From NCBI GenBank assembly GCA_020746875.1, contig JAGTJL010000005.1:2666001-2730000 (forward strand): a stretch of DNA of 64,000 bases, read 5' to 3'. Both the position numbers and the translations under genes were made by a program. Each line of letters starts with the position of its first letter. Position 1 is the first letter of the stretch. The notes beneath the pieces were generated by a model that was not told the origin of the DNA, did not search any database, and saw nothing but the letters and a program-made list of their open reading frames with translations. Shown here in pieces: positions 10,579 through 22,700 of this stretch. This stretch comes from Rhexocercosporidium sp. MPI-PUGE-AT-0058. Taxonomy: Eukaryota > Ascomycota > Leotiomycetes > Helotiales.

Positions 10579-12412
10579 ACGTCCCACCCCACCATTCCGC
10601 CCACCCCCCCATTCCGCCCACCTCGCTTAACTCACCGCCATATCTACCTACTAACTTAAATAATTAATTACTCTTTAATTCTTTAATTAATTCTTTTCAA
10701 ATTTAAAATGCGATTTGTCCTCATTATAAAGCTTTAATATACCGAGTATAACATTATATATACGCTTATAGAAATCGCAAACGGCAAGTCATTGCGGAAG
10801 GCATTGCTTAAATAAAGTGTTTTAAGGTCTACCCTTTGTGGCCGCAACACAACGACGTTATCTTATAAAGAAGCCGCTAATTACTTATAAAGGCTACTTA
10901 CCTTAATAGAAAGTCGATTAACTAATTAGGTTTTAACTCAAGAGTCTCTTAGTCGTAGAGTTACGTATGCACAGATTAAGGTTTTTGGAGAACGTCTTCT
11001 AGCTCTTTAAGGAGATTATTTACTACTTAAAAAACACTAGATTTTTAGGTTTTTGGCACGAAATCCTATTTTAAAGACGAAGAAGCAAATATACGTCAAT
11101 TTTATACGTGTTAATGGCGCTTATTCCGATGTTATTAAGCCTTAGTTTTAAAAATTAGAGATTCCAATTATTAAGGCTATTCCAGCGAGTCAACGATAGA
11201 ATATAAACGAGACTGGCATTATAAAAGGTTATGGTTTAAATGGTTTTATTGTAAGACACGCTAAAAAGCGTAAAATTCAAGGAAAACAGCCTGGCTCACG
11301 TACTTAGACGTTAATCATTAAGTGCATCTCTATAATAAGGGTCTCTATATAACCTCTTGTAATTTATAAGGGAAAATCGGTGCAATAACAATAATTTCCG
11401 TCTTAATTAGACGTATTTAACAACTAGCACTTTATTGCAACTGATAATAAATAGACGACTAACGAAACGGCTCTTAAATAGCTAGTAAAAGTATTTATCC
11501 CTTAGACGGATCTACGTAATCATTTAGTAAGACTCCTTATTTTAGACGGCCACGAGAGCTATAAGACTACGGAATTCCTTTAGAAGTGCCTTAAAAACAA
11601 TATATTTTTATTATATTTACCCGTATATACGTTACACGTCTTATAACCCTTAAATTTGACGGTTTTCTTTACGCTAAAGCGTGCTTATCGAAAGGAATTA
11701 TATAAATTAAGTTCTTTAATTAATTACACGCTAATTAGTAAGCGCAATTTCTTTCTTTGCTATTAAAAAGCACGCCAAGATACTATCACTCCTTTTAATA
11801 TTAAATTTAGGTAGAGAACTAGTGAATTATAGCCGGTATCTTTGGCGAAACCCTTAATGAGCCCGTTATTACTAGAAAATAATAATAAATCGATAGCCCC
11901 AACTCTTTAAAAGTCTTAGAGAGTAACAATACCACCTCCCGAGCCTTTTAGCACTTTTATTTAGTTATAAACTCCTAAAGCTGCGAAAGATCTTCGTTTA
12001 TAAATACGCACTTTAGTAAGCGAATCACATAATTAACATCCGACGTAGCGTTTACTCTTTAGGAAGATTATAAAAGGATTTAATAAAAAGGATTACGAAT
12101 TAAGAAAGGCAAATATAAGAATTAAAGAGTTAAAAGAGTGATTAAAGTAATTAAAGCCAAGGAAAAGGAAAAAAGTTTAAACTAGCTTAAATTCTAAGTT
12201 TACGATAACACGTACTATTTAGGCGGCTCAAATTGCGGCTAAGGATCGTTAAATTACATTTATAAAACCAGAATTAAAAGGAGATTTTAACTCTATAAAA
12301 TCTTATATAGAAGTTGACGTAGAATAAAATTATTAAGTATTAAATAAAGAGTGCTGATATTACGCGAGGTAGGCGGAATAGGGGGGGCGGGCGGAATGGT
12401 GGGGTGGGACGT
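10579..12412 (+). mobile_element. Fot1/pogo-like DNA transposon, 1834 bp (element F)
   Basis: GC-rich inverted repeats of about 50 bp (acgtcccaccccaccattcc inward) are flanked by TA at 10,577-10,578 and 12,413-12,414. The + strand carries a decayed transposase, recognisable near 11,540 as L-I-L-D-G-H-E-S-Y-K-T-T-E-F, the second-Asp block of pogo DDE domains. It belongs to the same family as element G (1833 bp, opposite strand). The left end abuts the right end of E through one shared TA. Confidence 0.87.
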
Positions 12413-12414
12413 TA

Positions 12415-13091
12415 TTGCTGGAAGTGTACCATTTGCCTTACATTTCTTTAGTCTTTTCTTTCGTTCTTTATTATCTTTCCTAGCTTAAACCCTAGCAACA
12501 CGTAAAGCTTTAGTTAATCGGTTAATGGCTTACTAAAGAGCTTTACGAGCTTTACGCAAAGCTTCCCCCCGCTCTACTTCATTACGTATACGTATCCTTT
12601 GCCTCAAATCGCCTATAGTTGCTAAAGAACCTCCTTTATAAATACTTCGTCGTGATGTCTTCTTACGGAGATTGTCTACTTTAATCTTCTCTTAAAGTAT
12701 CGCATATTTAACTATCGTAAAATGTGCCTTATGGAGGCTTACCGCAGTGTTAACCATAATCTCTTAAAAGAGCTCCTTGGAATTATTAGAGAATTAAATA
12801 AGGTCCCTTCTAATGAACGATTGGATAGCGAATGTCGTTTTCTATAGCTTATCTGGCCGTAAAAGAGGTAATCTAGAAGGTCCAAGTCCTGATTTTCATT
12901 TTCTACCTTTTGAATCGATCTCTTTCTTTTACCATAAGACCGCATCTTTTGCAGGCCGGCTTTCAGCGAGTGTAGCCACATTCCAGAGGTCTTAAAAGCG
13001 TTTTAAATTATATATATCTTCATTGCGTCCTTTTTAATTTTAATAAGATCTCGGAAAAACGAAGTAATAATATACTTAAAGTCGAGATTAT
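12415..13091 (-). pseudogene. C-terminal part of the element H transposase, decayed
   Basis: The minus strand around 12,600-12,700 reads R-R-S-I-Y-K-G-G followed by Arg/Glu/Ala-rich repeats, the basic tail typical of Fot1-type transposases, and similar to the + strand tail in element I. It is broken by stops and separated from the DDE part by the solo LTR and the MITE-like insertion. Confidence 0.55.
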
Positions 13092-13096
13092 GTAAG

Positions 13097-13351
13097 TGTT
13101 ACGGCTTGCCAGAGGCTGATACGGTGCAGGAGATAGCTTTGTATTTGGGCCTAAAGCTACGCTCAGAATCAAGAAGAAAAGACAAGGAGAAAAGGAGAGC
13201 TCTCTGTAAGAGGGAGCTCTAGTATAAATACACAAAGGGTCCCCCTAGCCTTTCCCGATTAGGCCTAGCGCCATGGTTGCCATGCCAAGGCAATGCTACG
13301 AGCGATGCCGAGCTCGCTCGGTTAGAATACGAGGCTTAGGGAATCGTAACA
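13097..13351 (-). repeat. Solo LTR of the element P gypsy family
   Basis: 255 bp, beginning tgttacggcttgcc and ending gaatcgtaaca, flanked by a perfect 5-bp duplication gtaag (13,092-13,096 and 13,352-13,356). It aligns along its full length to both LTRs of the complete element at 56,274-63,014 (each 255 bp) in the same orientation. It is the best-preserved copy of this LTR in the window, with far fewer RIP-type changes. Confidence 0.93.
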
Positions 13352-13482
13352 GTAAGGCGGCTTAAATACACAAGTTATAGAAATGCTTCTAAGGACGGAA
13401 GATGCCGACATCGAGAGGTTAAAGAATATGCGTAAGATGTAAGGGGAACCAGAATACTTTAATATGATTCTCTACTAACTTA

Positions 13483-14218
13483 CATCTGCAAAAAAATCGA
13501 GAAGCGGACGTCCGCCAACGGCGCCAAAAGCGCCAAACTGGCGCTTTTGGAGCTAAAGTTGCATGTCGAAAATTTTGGGGACAGTTTCTCACTATAGTAA
13601 ATTAAAAGCGCGCCGAAAGCGCCGAAAGCGCCGAAATAGACTAGCGTATTATAACCCCACTTTTAAAAGTAGGGCCTTATTATTTTATTTTATTTAATAT
13701 ATTAATAAGATTTGTAAATGTATTAGTAATATTAATAATATATTAATAACAGTTATAATATAATAATAATAAATATGCCTCTTATAACGCCCGATTAGGG
13801 CTAGGGCCGGCTAGCGTGCGCATATAATTTACCCGAAACGAACGATTTTCTTATTATAATTTTTTTAGCGTGGATATTCATAGCGTAAGAGCTTTAGCGA
13901 GACTAGTTTTTAGGACGTGCTCGACGAAATATAAGCGAAACTTAAAATTAACGCTAATCTAACCGGATTCGGTTAGTTAAAAAACGCCAAGATATTTTTT
14001 AAAAAAATTATAATATTTTAGCGTTTAAATTATATTTATAAAAAATTACTTAATTAGGCTTAGCGTTTATTAAAATAACTGGCGCTTTTAACACCAGCGA
14101 CCAATTAAAATTTAAAAACGCGGCTTTAGGCGTTAAAGGCGGCCTTTTGGCGAAAATGGCGAAAATGGCGAAAATGGCGGATCCGATTTCTGGGCGTCCG
14201 CGAAATTTTTTGCAGATG
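13483..14218. mobile_element. MITE-like non-coding element, 736 bp (element J)
   Basis: Inverted ends start catctgcaaaaaa and lie inside TA duplications (13,481-13,482; 14,219-14,220). No coding frame is visible. Inside are a perfect 12-bp inverted repeat with a 3-nt loop (ccaaaagcgcca, 13,524-13,550), three tandem copies of gcgccgaaa (13,610-13,636) and three of ggcgaaaat (14,149-14,175), separated by an AT-rich middle. The TA duplication suggests mobilisation by a Tc1/pogo-type transposase, but no parent element with these ends is present here. Confidence 0.75.
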
Positions 14219-14303
14219 TAAGAACGAATGGATCGAATCGATATGACTCGTGGCCATCACAAAGTAAGAGTTTCCGCGGCTTATTTAAACCGGCGTAAGA
14301 GTA

Positions 14304-14582
14304 TTAAATCAAGTGATTAGCGTAATCTATAATGATTCGATTATTAATATAACTAATGTCAAAGTAATCGATGCGCTCGTCTCCATTTAAGTTATTATAA
14401 ATCCATTTATTCATTATCTTCTTCCCTAGCGCAATAATATATAAAGGGAAGGTTTTCCGGCCGTTCGCACGTACTGTCTCAATAATCTTTATAAATTTAC
14501 GGTTTTCAGGACTAAAAGTATAAAGCCCTTTCACATCGATAGGGACAATAACTCTTTCTCTAAAAGGACAACCAACTCTCAC
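14304..14582 (-). pseudogene. DDE domain of the element H transposase
   Basis: A 92-codon open stretch containing V-I-V-P-I-D-V-K-G-L-Y-T and then I-I-E-T-V-R-A-N-G-R-K, the pattern seen between the first and second catalytic Asp in Fot1/pogo transposases. It is closed on both sides by RIP-type stops. Confidence 0.75.
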
Positions 14583-15647
14583 ACCAGATTCGTCTATATT
14601 TAATAGCTTTTTGCCCCTATCGATTTCGTATTCTTTTATTACTATTTCTAGCTCTTTAAACTAATCCTTTACGTCTTTTTCAATATAAGAATCTACTCGT
14701 GCGTATGCAATTGGTTTAATATAAATCGTATAAAGGTAAGGATTCTTTTTCAGCCAAAAGGTAAACTAACGTTTCGACGGAGAAGGTAAAGGAGGATTCA
14801 TTTGCTTTATTAAAGTCAGCAATAATTAATTACATTAAATTAAGGAATGTACCGCTCTTAAGTATATAATTGCACCTAAAACCATCTCATGTGTTACGCT
14901 TAAGCCGACTTACTATTGTTCGTAATAGTATTGTTGAATGGCCTCTTCCTGTTAGGGCGAGAGGATCTTATTATTTCCATTATAATAATTAAGTCCTCCT
15001 TATTAATTCCTTTACTTAGGCTTCTTTCCACAATATAGAGATTGCCTTAATGCCTCTTCCTTAACAAAATATATACGGGCAGACACGCTAAGTCGTTCCT
15101 CTACATGTTCAATTGCCTATTGCCGTGCCTCATTAAAAGCTCGATTGTAATCCGATTTTATTACGTGGATTTAATAAAAGTTACTCTTAAGGTACTCTAT
15201 AATATGCAAAAGTCATAAAATTAATGTAATTAAGTGCAAGGAGTCACAGTCGCGATAGAGAAAAGACGCGTTTTAGTGAGGATTTCTATATAAATTTTAG
15301 CCTCGGCTATCTCTGGCGTAACACTTGCTTTCGCGTGACACTTGCTTTCACCGACTGTAAGCGAGAGCTCGCAGCCTCACAGAGGGGAACCGACTATTAC
15401 TCGCATGAATAATTTGGTAAATTGATGCCTGCCACTACAGTCTACTACAGCGGCGGCGCACTGAACAGTCTCTCTTTCTTGAAAAACAATGCCTTTTTGA
15501 TTAAAATTTAATGAATTGATTGCGAGCATAACCTGTATATTCAACACCAAACGATTTCCCTCCAATCTACGATCTAACGATCTTCTTACTCCATGTACAA
15601 GAGTACAACAAAAGAGACACTAGACGTCTTCAAAGACTATGCTCATC

Positions 15648-16806
15648 CTAAGCATCGATCGAAGGTACATGTCCAGAGTTCTGGCCCTTCTCAAGACCGC
15701 TTTCAGAAGACGACGAATTCGCGGCCCCCGTATTCTTCTGGCTCGACAGCTGTGAGAAACAATATCCGGGGTGAAAGACAGTCAGCGTAAGGACCGAGAT
15801 GAGGATCATACTGCAGAGAGATCTGTTAGTCTCCACAATCTCCTCTTATCTAACCAACACCGGCACGGAAAAGAATCACTCACAATCCCTCCATAACAAT
15901 AAAACCAGGCTCATCCCTCATAATTGGCGTAGCCCAACCCGTAGCCATCTCCGCAATACGATACACCGATCTTGCAAAGACACCCACAAACGCCACCGTT
16001 ACCGCCCACGAAAACCTCTTGAAATTCTTCGTCGCCGCCACGGCCTTCACACTCTCTGAGACATTCTCCCAATCAGCTCGAGTACGCACTACATAATCAA
16101 CCACCAAGCCCGCGAAAATAATCAGCGTGGCAACCTGGAACACGATACCTGCGATCATAAGATTCGTGCCCAGATCGAGCTTCTTGTCGTCGCCGTCGGC
16201 CGACCCGGCCATGCCGCCGCCGATGGCTTGAAGGAGCAGCGAGATGATGTCGCATGAGATGAAGATCCAGGCGTACATGCGGGCAGGGATGCGGGATTTG
16301 CTAGACCCGAAGGTGAGCACGATGTGCTTTAGGGTGAGGTAGATGGCGGCGGCGAAGAAGGCCGGGGAGAAGATGAGGCAGGAGATTTGGATGGAGAAGC
16401 CAGTGCCGTCGTACTGAGGAGGGGGTGGGCTGGTTAGCTCTGGCTTTGAGATATTCTGGGGTAGATCTGGGAGGAGAAGGAATCCGGGGAATAAGGAAGG
16501 ATGGGTTGAGGGATGAGGTTGCCTTGGACAGAGCAGAAGTGGAATACATACTGGGTTTGCGTTCATTATGATTCGTCCTCCATAACCGATAGCCTCTCCA
16601 ACGCAACCGCAGAAAATGGCAATGCCGAAGAACCATGTCTTCCACCGTATGGCTGTTCCAAAATGAACGATGGCGAGGATGGAGAAGATGACGGTAAAAA
16701 AAGAGTTTGCACCGAGATTTGGTCTGTAGCCGTAGACTGTGTCCTCAATAGAGCAGTCTGGCAGGGACACCGAAGTGCAATTTATCGCTACATAATGTTG
16801 ACCCAT
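15648..16806 (-). CDS. RTA1-like seven-transmembrane protein
   Basis: Plasma- or organelle-membrane protein of the RTA1/RSB1 family, whose members are linked to resistance to aminocholestane, azoles and long-chain bases. Exons on the minus strand: 16,806-16,552, 16,413-15,884 and 15,810-15,648, together 315 residues, the usual family size. Introns are 138 bp (GTATGT...CTCAG) and 73 bp (GTGAGT...CTGCAG, branch CTAAC); both preserve phase. Family hallmarks in order: a C-T-S-V-S start, Y-G-Y-R-P-N-L-G-A-N before helix 1, G-E-A-I-G-Y-G-G-R, the S-P-A-F-F-A-A-A-I-Y-L-T-L block, D-I-I-S-L-L-L-Q-A-I-G-G-G, and F-A-R-S-V-Y-R-I-A-E. Exon 3 adds the last helix and the conserved F-H-P-G-Y-C-F, then a polar Ser-rich tail. 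Without the last intron the frame stops just before that helix. The gene is intact although transposon clusters lie on both sides. Confidence 0.94.
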
Positions 16807-17974
16807 ATTAGCTGTAGGGGGGTATCGCTTCGCACTAGGAGACTGTAAAAGTAGTATTCTATCTGGACAAGGTTAGGGACTTCTTTGTTAACAAGTCTGA
16901 TATTGAAAATGATTATGAAGATGCTGAACTATATGACTAGACATAACTTCTAAAATGCAGAGACAGAAATATATATATCTATATCCAACATGCACAGCTT
17001 CCCACCCGCTCTCCCAGGCATCATCGTCCTGTTGAAGGCTCATCGTAGCGCAGCCGTGCAAAGCCTCCATCCGTCTTCGCACCAATAGAAAGGGATACTT
17101 GGGAATCGGGGAAGGTTAAGTCCACCGGAGAACGACCAAAGTCCGACTGTGGCTGCTCGGGGACGATTGACTCCCAGATGCGACTGCTATGGAGCGATGG
17201 ACTGGAGGGACGGAATGCCCTGATTACGAGCACACGGCCCTCGGGCTCAGAGATTATAGATTAATTCCGTGGAAGATGAAGCTAACCGCTATACGTTTCA
17301 AAACTGTCCCAAAGAGTCATACCAGGCCGGATCTTCCGATGGCAGAAGCAAGCCCCCGTTGACAGACTGACTCGCAGAGAGAGGAGAGAGGAAGAGTTAC
17401 GGCTGCAGATATTTTCGCTCCTTTTAAGATGCTCATTGGCCGTTGAAGAATTTTTAGGCCGATATCACCTCCGTAGGGTGGGACACACAACGCCTGGGAA
17501 CTAAAGGCTGAATAACCGGCACTCACCTGTGCCAACCCTGAGCAATTGCAGAAGTGGGGATTCTATCGCCGGATTTAGAAACCTTCTAGAAGGAATAAAC
17601 ACGAATGCGAGAAAAGTGCTCCACTCCCAAGACTTGGCTGCTGCTGCTGCACATTTGCGAATGCGAAGGGAACGAGCCGTAGGTATTGATGATTAGTTGC
17701 CGTGGGATGAGAAGCGTGGGACAACTATGCAACGGTACGTTGCAACAGCCTACTCACCTCAACTCACCATAGCAAGCAGCACCACAACGCGGCTTCGAGT
17801 GATGCGACTGTTGCCTCCCTGCTTAGGTGGGCGGTGCAAAGAGGACGAGTGGCTACGCGAGCCACTCTGCATTTGATACCGCCTCGTTTGGCTCGTACTC
17901 TCCTCGTACTCGTCCGCGCTTGGCTTGGGCTTGGTGGTGGTTTTAGTGTTTTGCTGGTGCTGTTAGCGGCGGGG
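16807..17974. other. Intergenic region between the RTA1-like gene and element D
   Basis: Normal composition over almost all of its length. A minus-strand frame at 17,233-17,021 (70 codons, ending TGA) has plausible composition and could be the last exon of something, but no upstream exon with a convincing splice was found. No repeat or RNA gene is recognised. The promoter of the RTA1-like gene must lie at the left edge. Confidence 0.4.
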
Positions 17975-18167
17975 TAACCGAATTCCACAGTCAATGCCCG
18001 CCCACACTTAATGCCCGCTGTATTAGCGCAAACCACGTCTACTTTTAAATATTAATTATTTAATAACTACTCAATAAAATCGTTTGAAATTAAAAATATA
18101 GAATTAAAAATAGTTAATAAACATCTGCGTAACTTTAATTATATTATTTTCTCAAGCGTTGTGGTAT

Positions 18168-18446
18168 TGTGGAAGGGAAAACACCAAACACACAACATGA
18201 GGGTAGCAGAGCAAGTGCCGGAGGGTAGTCGTAGGAAATACCTATTTAACGAGTACTAAAGATTATATATCTGAAAAGCACAGGTTATTAAAGGAAGGGA
18301 AGAGTATAGTTTAAATAAGAAGGAAAAATTATAATAATAAAATCGTTATTTTTCCTTAAAGGATATTACTTTAAAAGCTATCTTAAATACAGTGAGGGGC
18401 AGTCCGATTATATAACAATTAAGCGCCTGAGGTTAACCCTACTATA
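18168..18446 (-). repeat. LTR of element A (left)
   Basis: 279 bp, starting tgtggaagggaaaacacc. The first 60 bp are almost free of RIP-type changes; the inner end is decayed (cctactata in place of the family's cccaccaca). Confidence 0.85.
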
Positions 18447-19498
18447 TACGTCCCTCCCTTAGAAAACTTATGCTCGCCCTCGAGTAAAGAAGTAAGAACT
18501 AGTATTACAGCTTTAAAGCTTTATATATAAAAAGAGAAAGTTGTTTAAGTAAAGACAAGTAGATATTAGGTAACTTGCACCTTACCTTTAGAAGCAAATA
18601 ATTGTCTCGCTTAACACCTTTAAATAATCGTTTTCTACCTTACTATTCTCTTTCCTTTCTTTCTTTCTTTTTTAATAACTCTACTACTCTTTACTATAAT
18701 ACTCTAGAGAAGACCTTACGCGTTTTTTTTTGCACTCGTACCTGTTTTTCTATACTTCTTAATACCTGTCGTATTATTCTTATTATATAAACTTACCTTC
18801 TTCAACATCGCCTCTAATTAAACTTCAGTTTCAGCGAGATTAACGTGATTTTTCTAAAACAGATCAATTTATAATTATTACTTTAAGTAAGTTCCCGACT
18901 CCTTTTCTTATAATACAAAGACTATATTTTTTTTAAAAAAAAACAGAGATCGAATCCTATAACGCGTCGAATTCGTCGAATTTCTTTATACCTTAAGCTA
19001 ACGTGTTTTTAACGACCCCGTTTTTTATTTATACTCTTACTTTAACGAGTCTTCTACAAATTCTCTTAATCTCTTATTATTATTAAAAACAGAAGGAAAT
19101 ATATTAAAAGTATACTAAAAAGATAAGAATATATAAGATTAAAAGCGGAAAAGAAATTAAAAAGCGGTTTTTTCACTTTTCGGCAGGCTTAAAGTAAGAT
19201 AAGAAGTAAAAAGGAACTAATCGAAGCATCTTCCTTATTAACTCAGTTAAGTTTGCCTTTTACTTTTATCTTCTTTTCTTTTTACTCTTATTCCTTTAAC
19301 AGGTCGATTTTAAATAACGACGAAATCAGTCTTAAGCAGTTCCCTTTCTTCTTATCTTAACAGTTATTATATCGAATAAAAGCGCCGATAATACTTTAAC
19401 GACTTTTTATGGAATCTTCTTATTATTCTTTAGTGAATAAGTTAATTATTATAAGCGACTGAAATTCGTTATATTTAAAAAGGGAAAAGAAGAGATAC

Positions 19499-19758
19499 TG
19501 TGGTGGGGTTGACCTCAGAGGTCCATTTGTCACGTGATTGAGCTGCCTCTTGCTGTATTTAAGATAGCCTTTAGGGCAATAATATCCTTAAAGAATAATA
19601 ACGATTTTTACTATTATAACTTTTCCTCTCTCTTAATAAATTATACTCCTTAAATATATAATATTTCTAATATTTATTAAATGAGTATTTCTTACGTTTA
19701 CCTTTCGGTACTTACTTTATTACCTTTTTATTATATATTTAGTTTTTTTTTATATATA
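19499..19758 (+). repeat. LTR of element B (left)
   Basis: The outer end tgtggtggggttgacctcag is intact; the inner end is decayed to tatata. It is about 20 bp shorter than the right copy because of a T/C-rich length difference. Confidence 0.85.
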
Positions 19759-22700
19759 TTTTAATAATTTACGTAAAAAATAAATAGAAAAGCTAAAATA
19801 AAGTACGTAAAAAAGCTTAAAAGCCCTTTATATTAATTATAAAGACCGAAACCGACAAGTGCTCGAATTAATATAAACTTATTTACTTAAAGATTTCTTA
19901 GCTTTTAAAATAAAACTAAATACGGCACCTCGACAGCCTCTTATAATATAACGAAAAATATAAAAAGTCTAAAGAAAAACCACTTATCTTTAATATAAAA
20001 GTATTTAGATTATTAAAAAAGCCAGCTTTAATACGTAGAGCATCGATATTAAAAAGATCGGACCGAAAATAGCTGGATTACGTTATTAAAAACGCCTTAA
20101 TTAATATTAAAATATATTTAATACTTTAGAAAACGAAAAGTAAATTATTTAAAATAAATTCGGCAAATTTTAATATTAATTACATTTTTAATAAGCGTAT
20201 TTATTACTCTTTTTTTTTCTTTTTTCGCTAAAAGCTTACTTTAGGCTAGCGAGACAAAGCTTAATAAAAGAGTATACGGAGTTTTACTTTATGCCTTTTT
20301 AATTAGTTTTAATCTTAAGTCATTTTACGCCGAGATTAACTTTAATAATAATAAAGTTTTAATATTTAATAAAATTTATTTCCTTTACTTAAGCTTATAC
20401 GTTTATTTATTATAAAAACAAAAGGCTTAAACTTCGACGTCTTTCGGGCTTTATTACCTCGAAAAAAAGCCTAAAATTATAAGCTTTTTAATTTAATATT
20501 TTATTTATATATTTCTTTTATTTTCTCGAGCTTATACTTTCTTCTTTTTTTAATATAATATATTATATTTTTTTACTTTTTTTATTAATAATATTAAGGG
20601 TATTTATTTTTTAATAAATTACTAATTTTTTTAAGAAAAATTAATTATATTCGAAAACAATATTAAAAATAACGCTTTTAGCGGCAACTTAAAGGTCAAG
20701 GAGCTTAAACGACTTACTAATAACTTCTTTATAACCCGAGGAAGTTCTGCGACCTCGATTATAAATTACTTTATTATTAAAACTAGCTTTATAAACTCTT
20801 TTACCTTCGTGCTTATTAGGCTTTTAATAAAGCTTAACATTACTGGAATTATTAATTTTACTTTATTATAACTACTAAGAATACTTATAAATAATGCTCC
20901 AATTATAAGAAGGAGAAAAAAAGAAATAAAAGTAATAATAATAACTTACGATAAAATATATTTAATTATAACTAAGGCAGTAATTATTTAAAAAGCTCCG
21001 GTACAAGAGCTTAAGCCGCCTCTCAAGTTTTACCGGCTTATATAATACTCACTTAACTTATATACTTTTAAGCCACGCTATATTCGCTTCTAAAATAAGA
21101 GGGACTTAACTCCGTTAATACAAGCTATATAATACCGCTTTAGGCTTAAGCTACTTCCGCTTAAGCTTTTTAATTAATACGACTTACGCTAAGATAATAT
21201 AAACTTATTAAAACATTTATATTATATAAAGTAAACGAGGCTTTAAATAATTACTATTATAAATTTACTTTTAATAATATAGCGTCTTAATAGCTTATAT
21301 CTTAAGCCGTACGACTTATTACGGACTTTATTAAAGGACTTCTTTATTTTATAATAACTTAAACTATATTAATCTTAAGTACCTTTAGCTATTTATACTT
21401 TAATAAAAATAATACTATTAAGTTCTTTAAGACCTTAAAGTAGCTCTTTATAGCTCGAGGCATTACGGATAACGCCGAAAAGAAATAATACGTCGTAAAC
21501 TATTGCACTCTTAAAGTAAGCCAAAACATCGAATAACTCCCCGACTTCTTTAATATTATTTATTAAGAGTTAATTAAGGAAATTATAAGAAAATATTAAA
21601 CGTTCGACCTTAAGTAATATTATTATACTTTTTAAAACTTAAAGAAGATATTTAATAATTTTAAATATATTACGGAAAATGTTTTTAAATTTTAATTTTA
21701 ATAATTCTTTCGAGCTTTTAAAGAAGTTAGTCGAGCTTATATATAAAAGAAAATTATTACGAAGCAATAAATAATTATAAAGTTTTTAACGGCTTTATTT
21801 AAATACTTTAAATAAAAAACTAGAACTTTTATAAAAAAAAAAAATACTTTTAATACGGAAAATATATAATCTTTTAATAAATATACGCTAAAATAAAAGG
21901 CTTATTTTAAATCGAGCAAGAAATTAATATATTAATTAAAGAAAAAGTATTATTTATATAAATTACTTAAGCCGACCGCCTTCGACTTAAGTCGAGTAAT
22001 AATAAAACTCTTTTTTTAACGGTATTATTTAAAAGAGTTAACTTTATAGCTTACCTTAAGCTTATAAAATATAAAGATAATTCTTTAACTCGAGAAATCG
22101 ACGACGTCTTTAAAAAGAGTTCGGTGCTTTATTTTAAATTAAATTAAGAAAAGCATATTCGAGAAGAAGTTAGTTTTATTATTAAGCTAACTCGTAATAT
22201 TAACTAGGCTATAAAACGGGATATTAATATAATTACGGAAAGATTAAATAACTTGCGTATATTATATATTATTATAAAAAAGAAAAAGAATCTAAATTTA
22301 ATAGCCGAAGTTAAGGCTTTATTTACTTACGAGTCGATTGTATACTTTAAAAAAGTTGAGGTATTCTATTAAGATTTTAAAGCAAGCTCTAAATATAATT
22401 AACGTTTTAATATAAAGGACGATATAGGCACCGAATGCCTCTTTTACTTTAATAAGCCGATTCCGAGTACTAAATCTTAAGGATTTTATAAGTATTAAAA
22501 TTAATATTATAAGTTTAAAAAATAATTTAATTTAGGAATTATTTATAAAAATATTTATATTTATATTTATATAAGTCTTTAAAAAGAAGAAATAAAAGCT
22601 TAAGCGGTTTAATTTCCTTAAAATAAATTAAAAAAATAAGTCCTTATTTTATAAATAATTAAAATAAAAAAAGACTTAAACTCGAGGCGAAAAGAAAAAG

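Larger units (their letters stand above)
7935..15397 (-). mobile_element. Fot1/pogo-like DNA transposon carrying four nested insertions (element H)
   Basis: The two ends are inverted copies of each other for about 60 bp (atagtcggttcccctctgtg inward), each flanked by TA (7933-7934 and 15,398-15,399). The transposase is on the minus strand: the DDE region lies at 14,304-14,582 and the basic tail around 12,420-13,090. Removing the nested elements at 8173-12,412, 13,097-13,351 and 13,483-14,218 leaves about 4 kb; the exact core length depends on target duplications. The interior is RIP-decayed, while the outer ends are well preserved. It shares its terminal design with element I at the window start. 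Confidence 0.8.

Noticed and set aside
10446..10667. 73-codon + strand frame crossing 10,577
   Set aside because: It runs from the end of element E over the TA into the terminal repeat of F; a chance frame.
17021..17233. 70-codon minus-strand frame upstream of the RTA1-like gene
   Set aside because: Composition is plausible, but there is no upstream exon, start or family; kept only as a remark in the intergenic entry.
18602..18790. Small open frame in the AT-rich block
   Set aside because: It lies in the retrotransposon A sequence; hydrophobic F/L/S composition arises from T-rich RIPed DNA.
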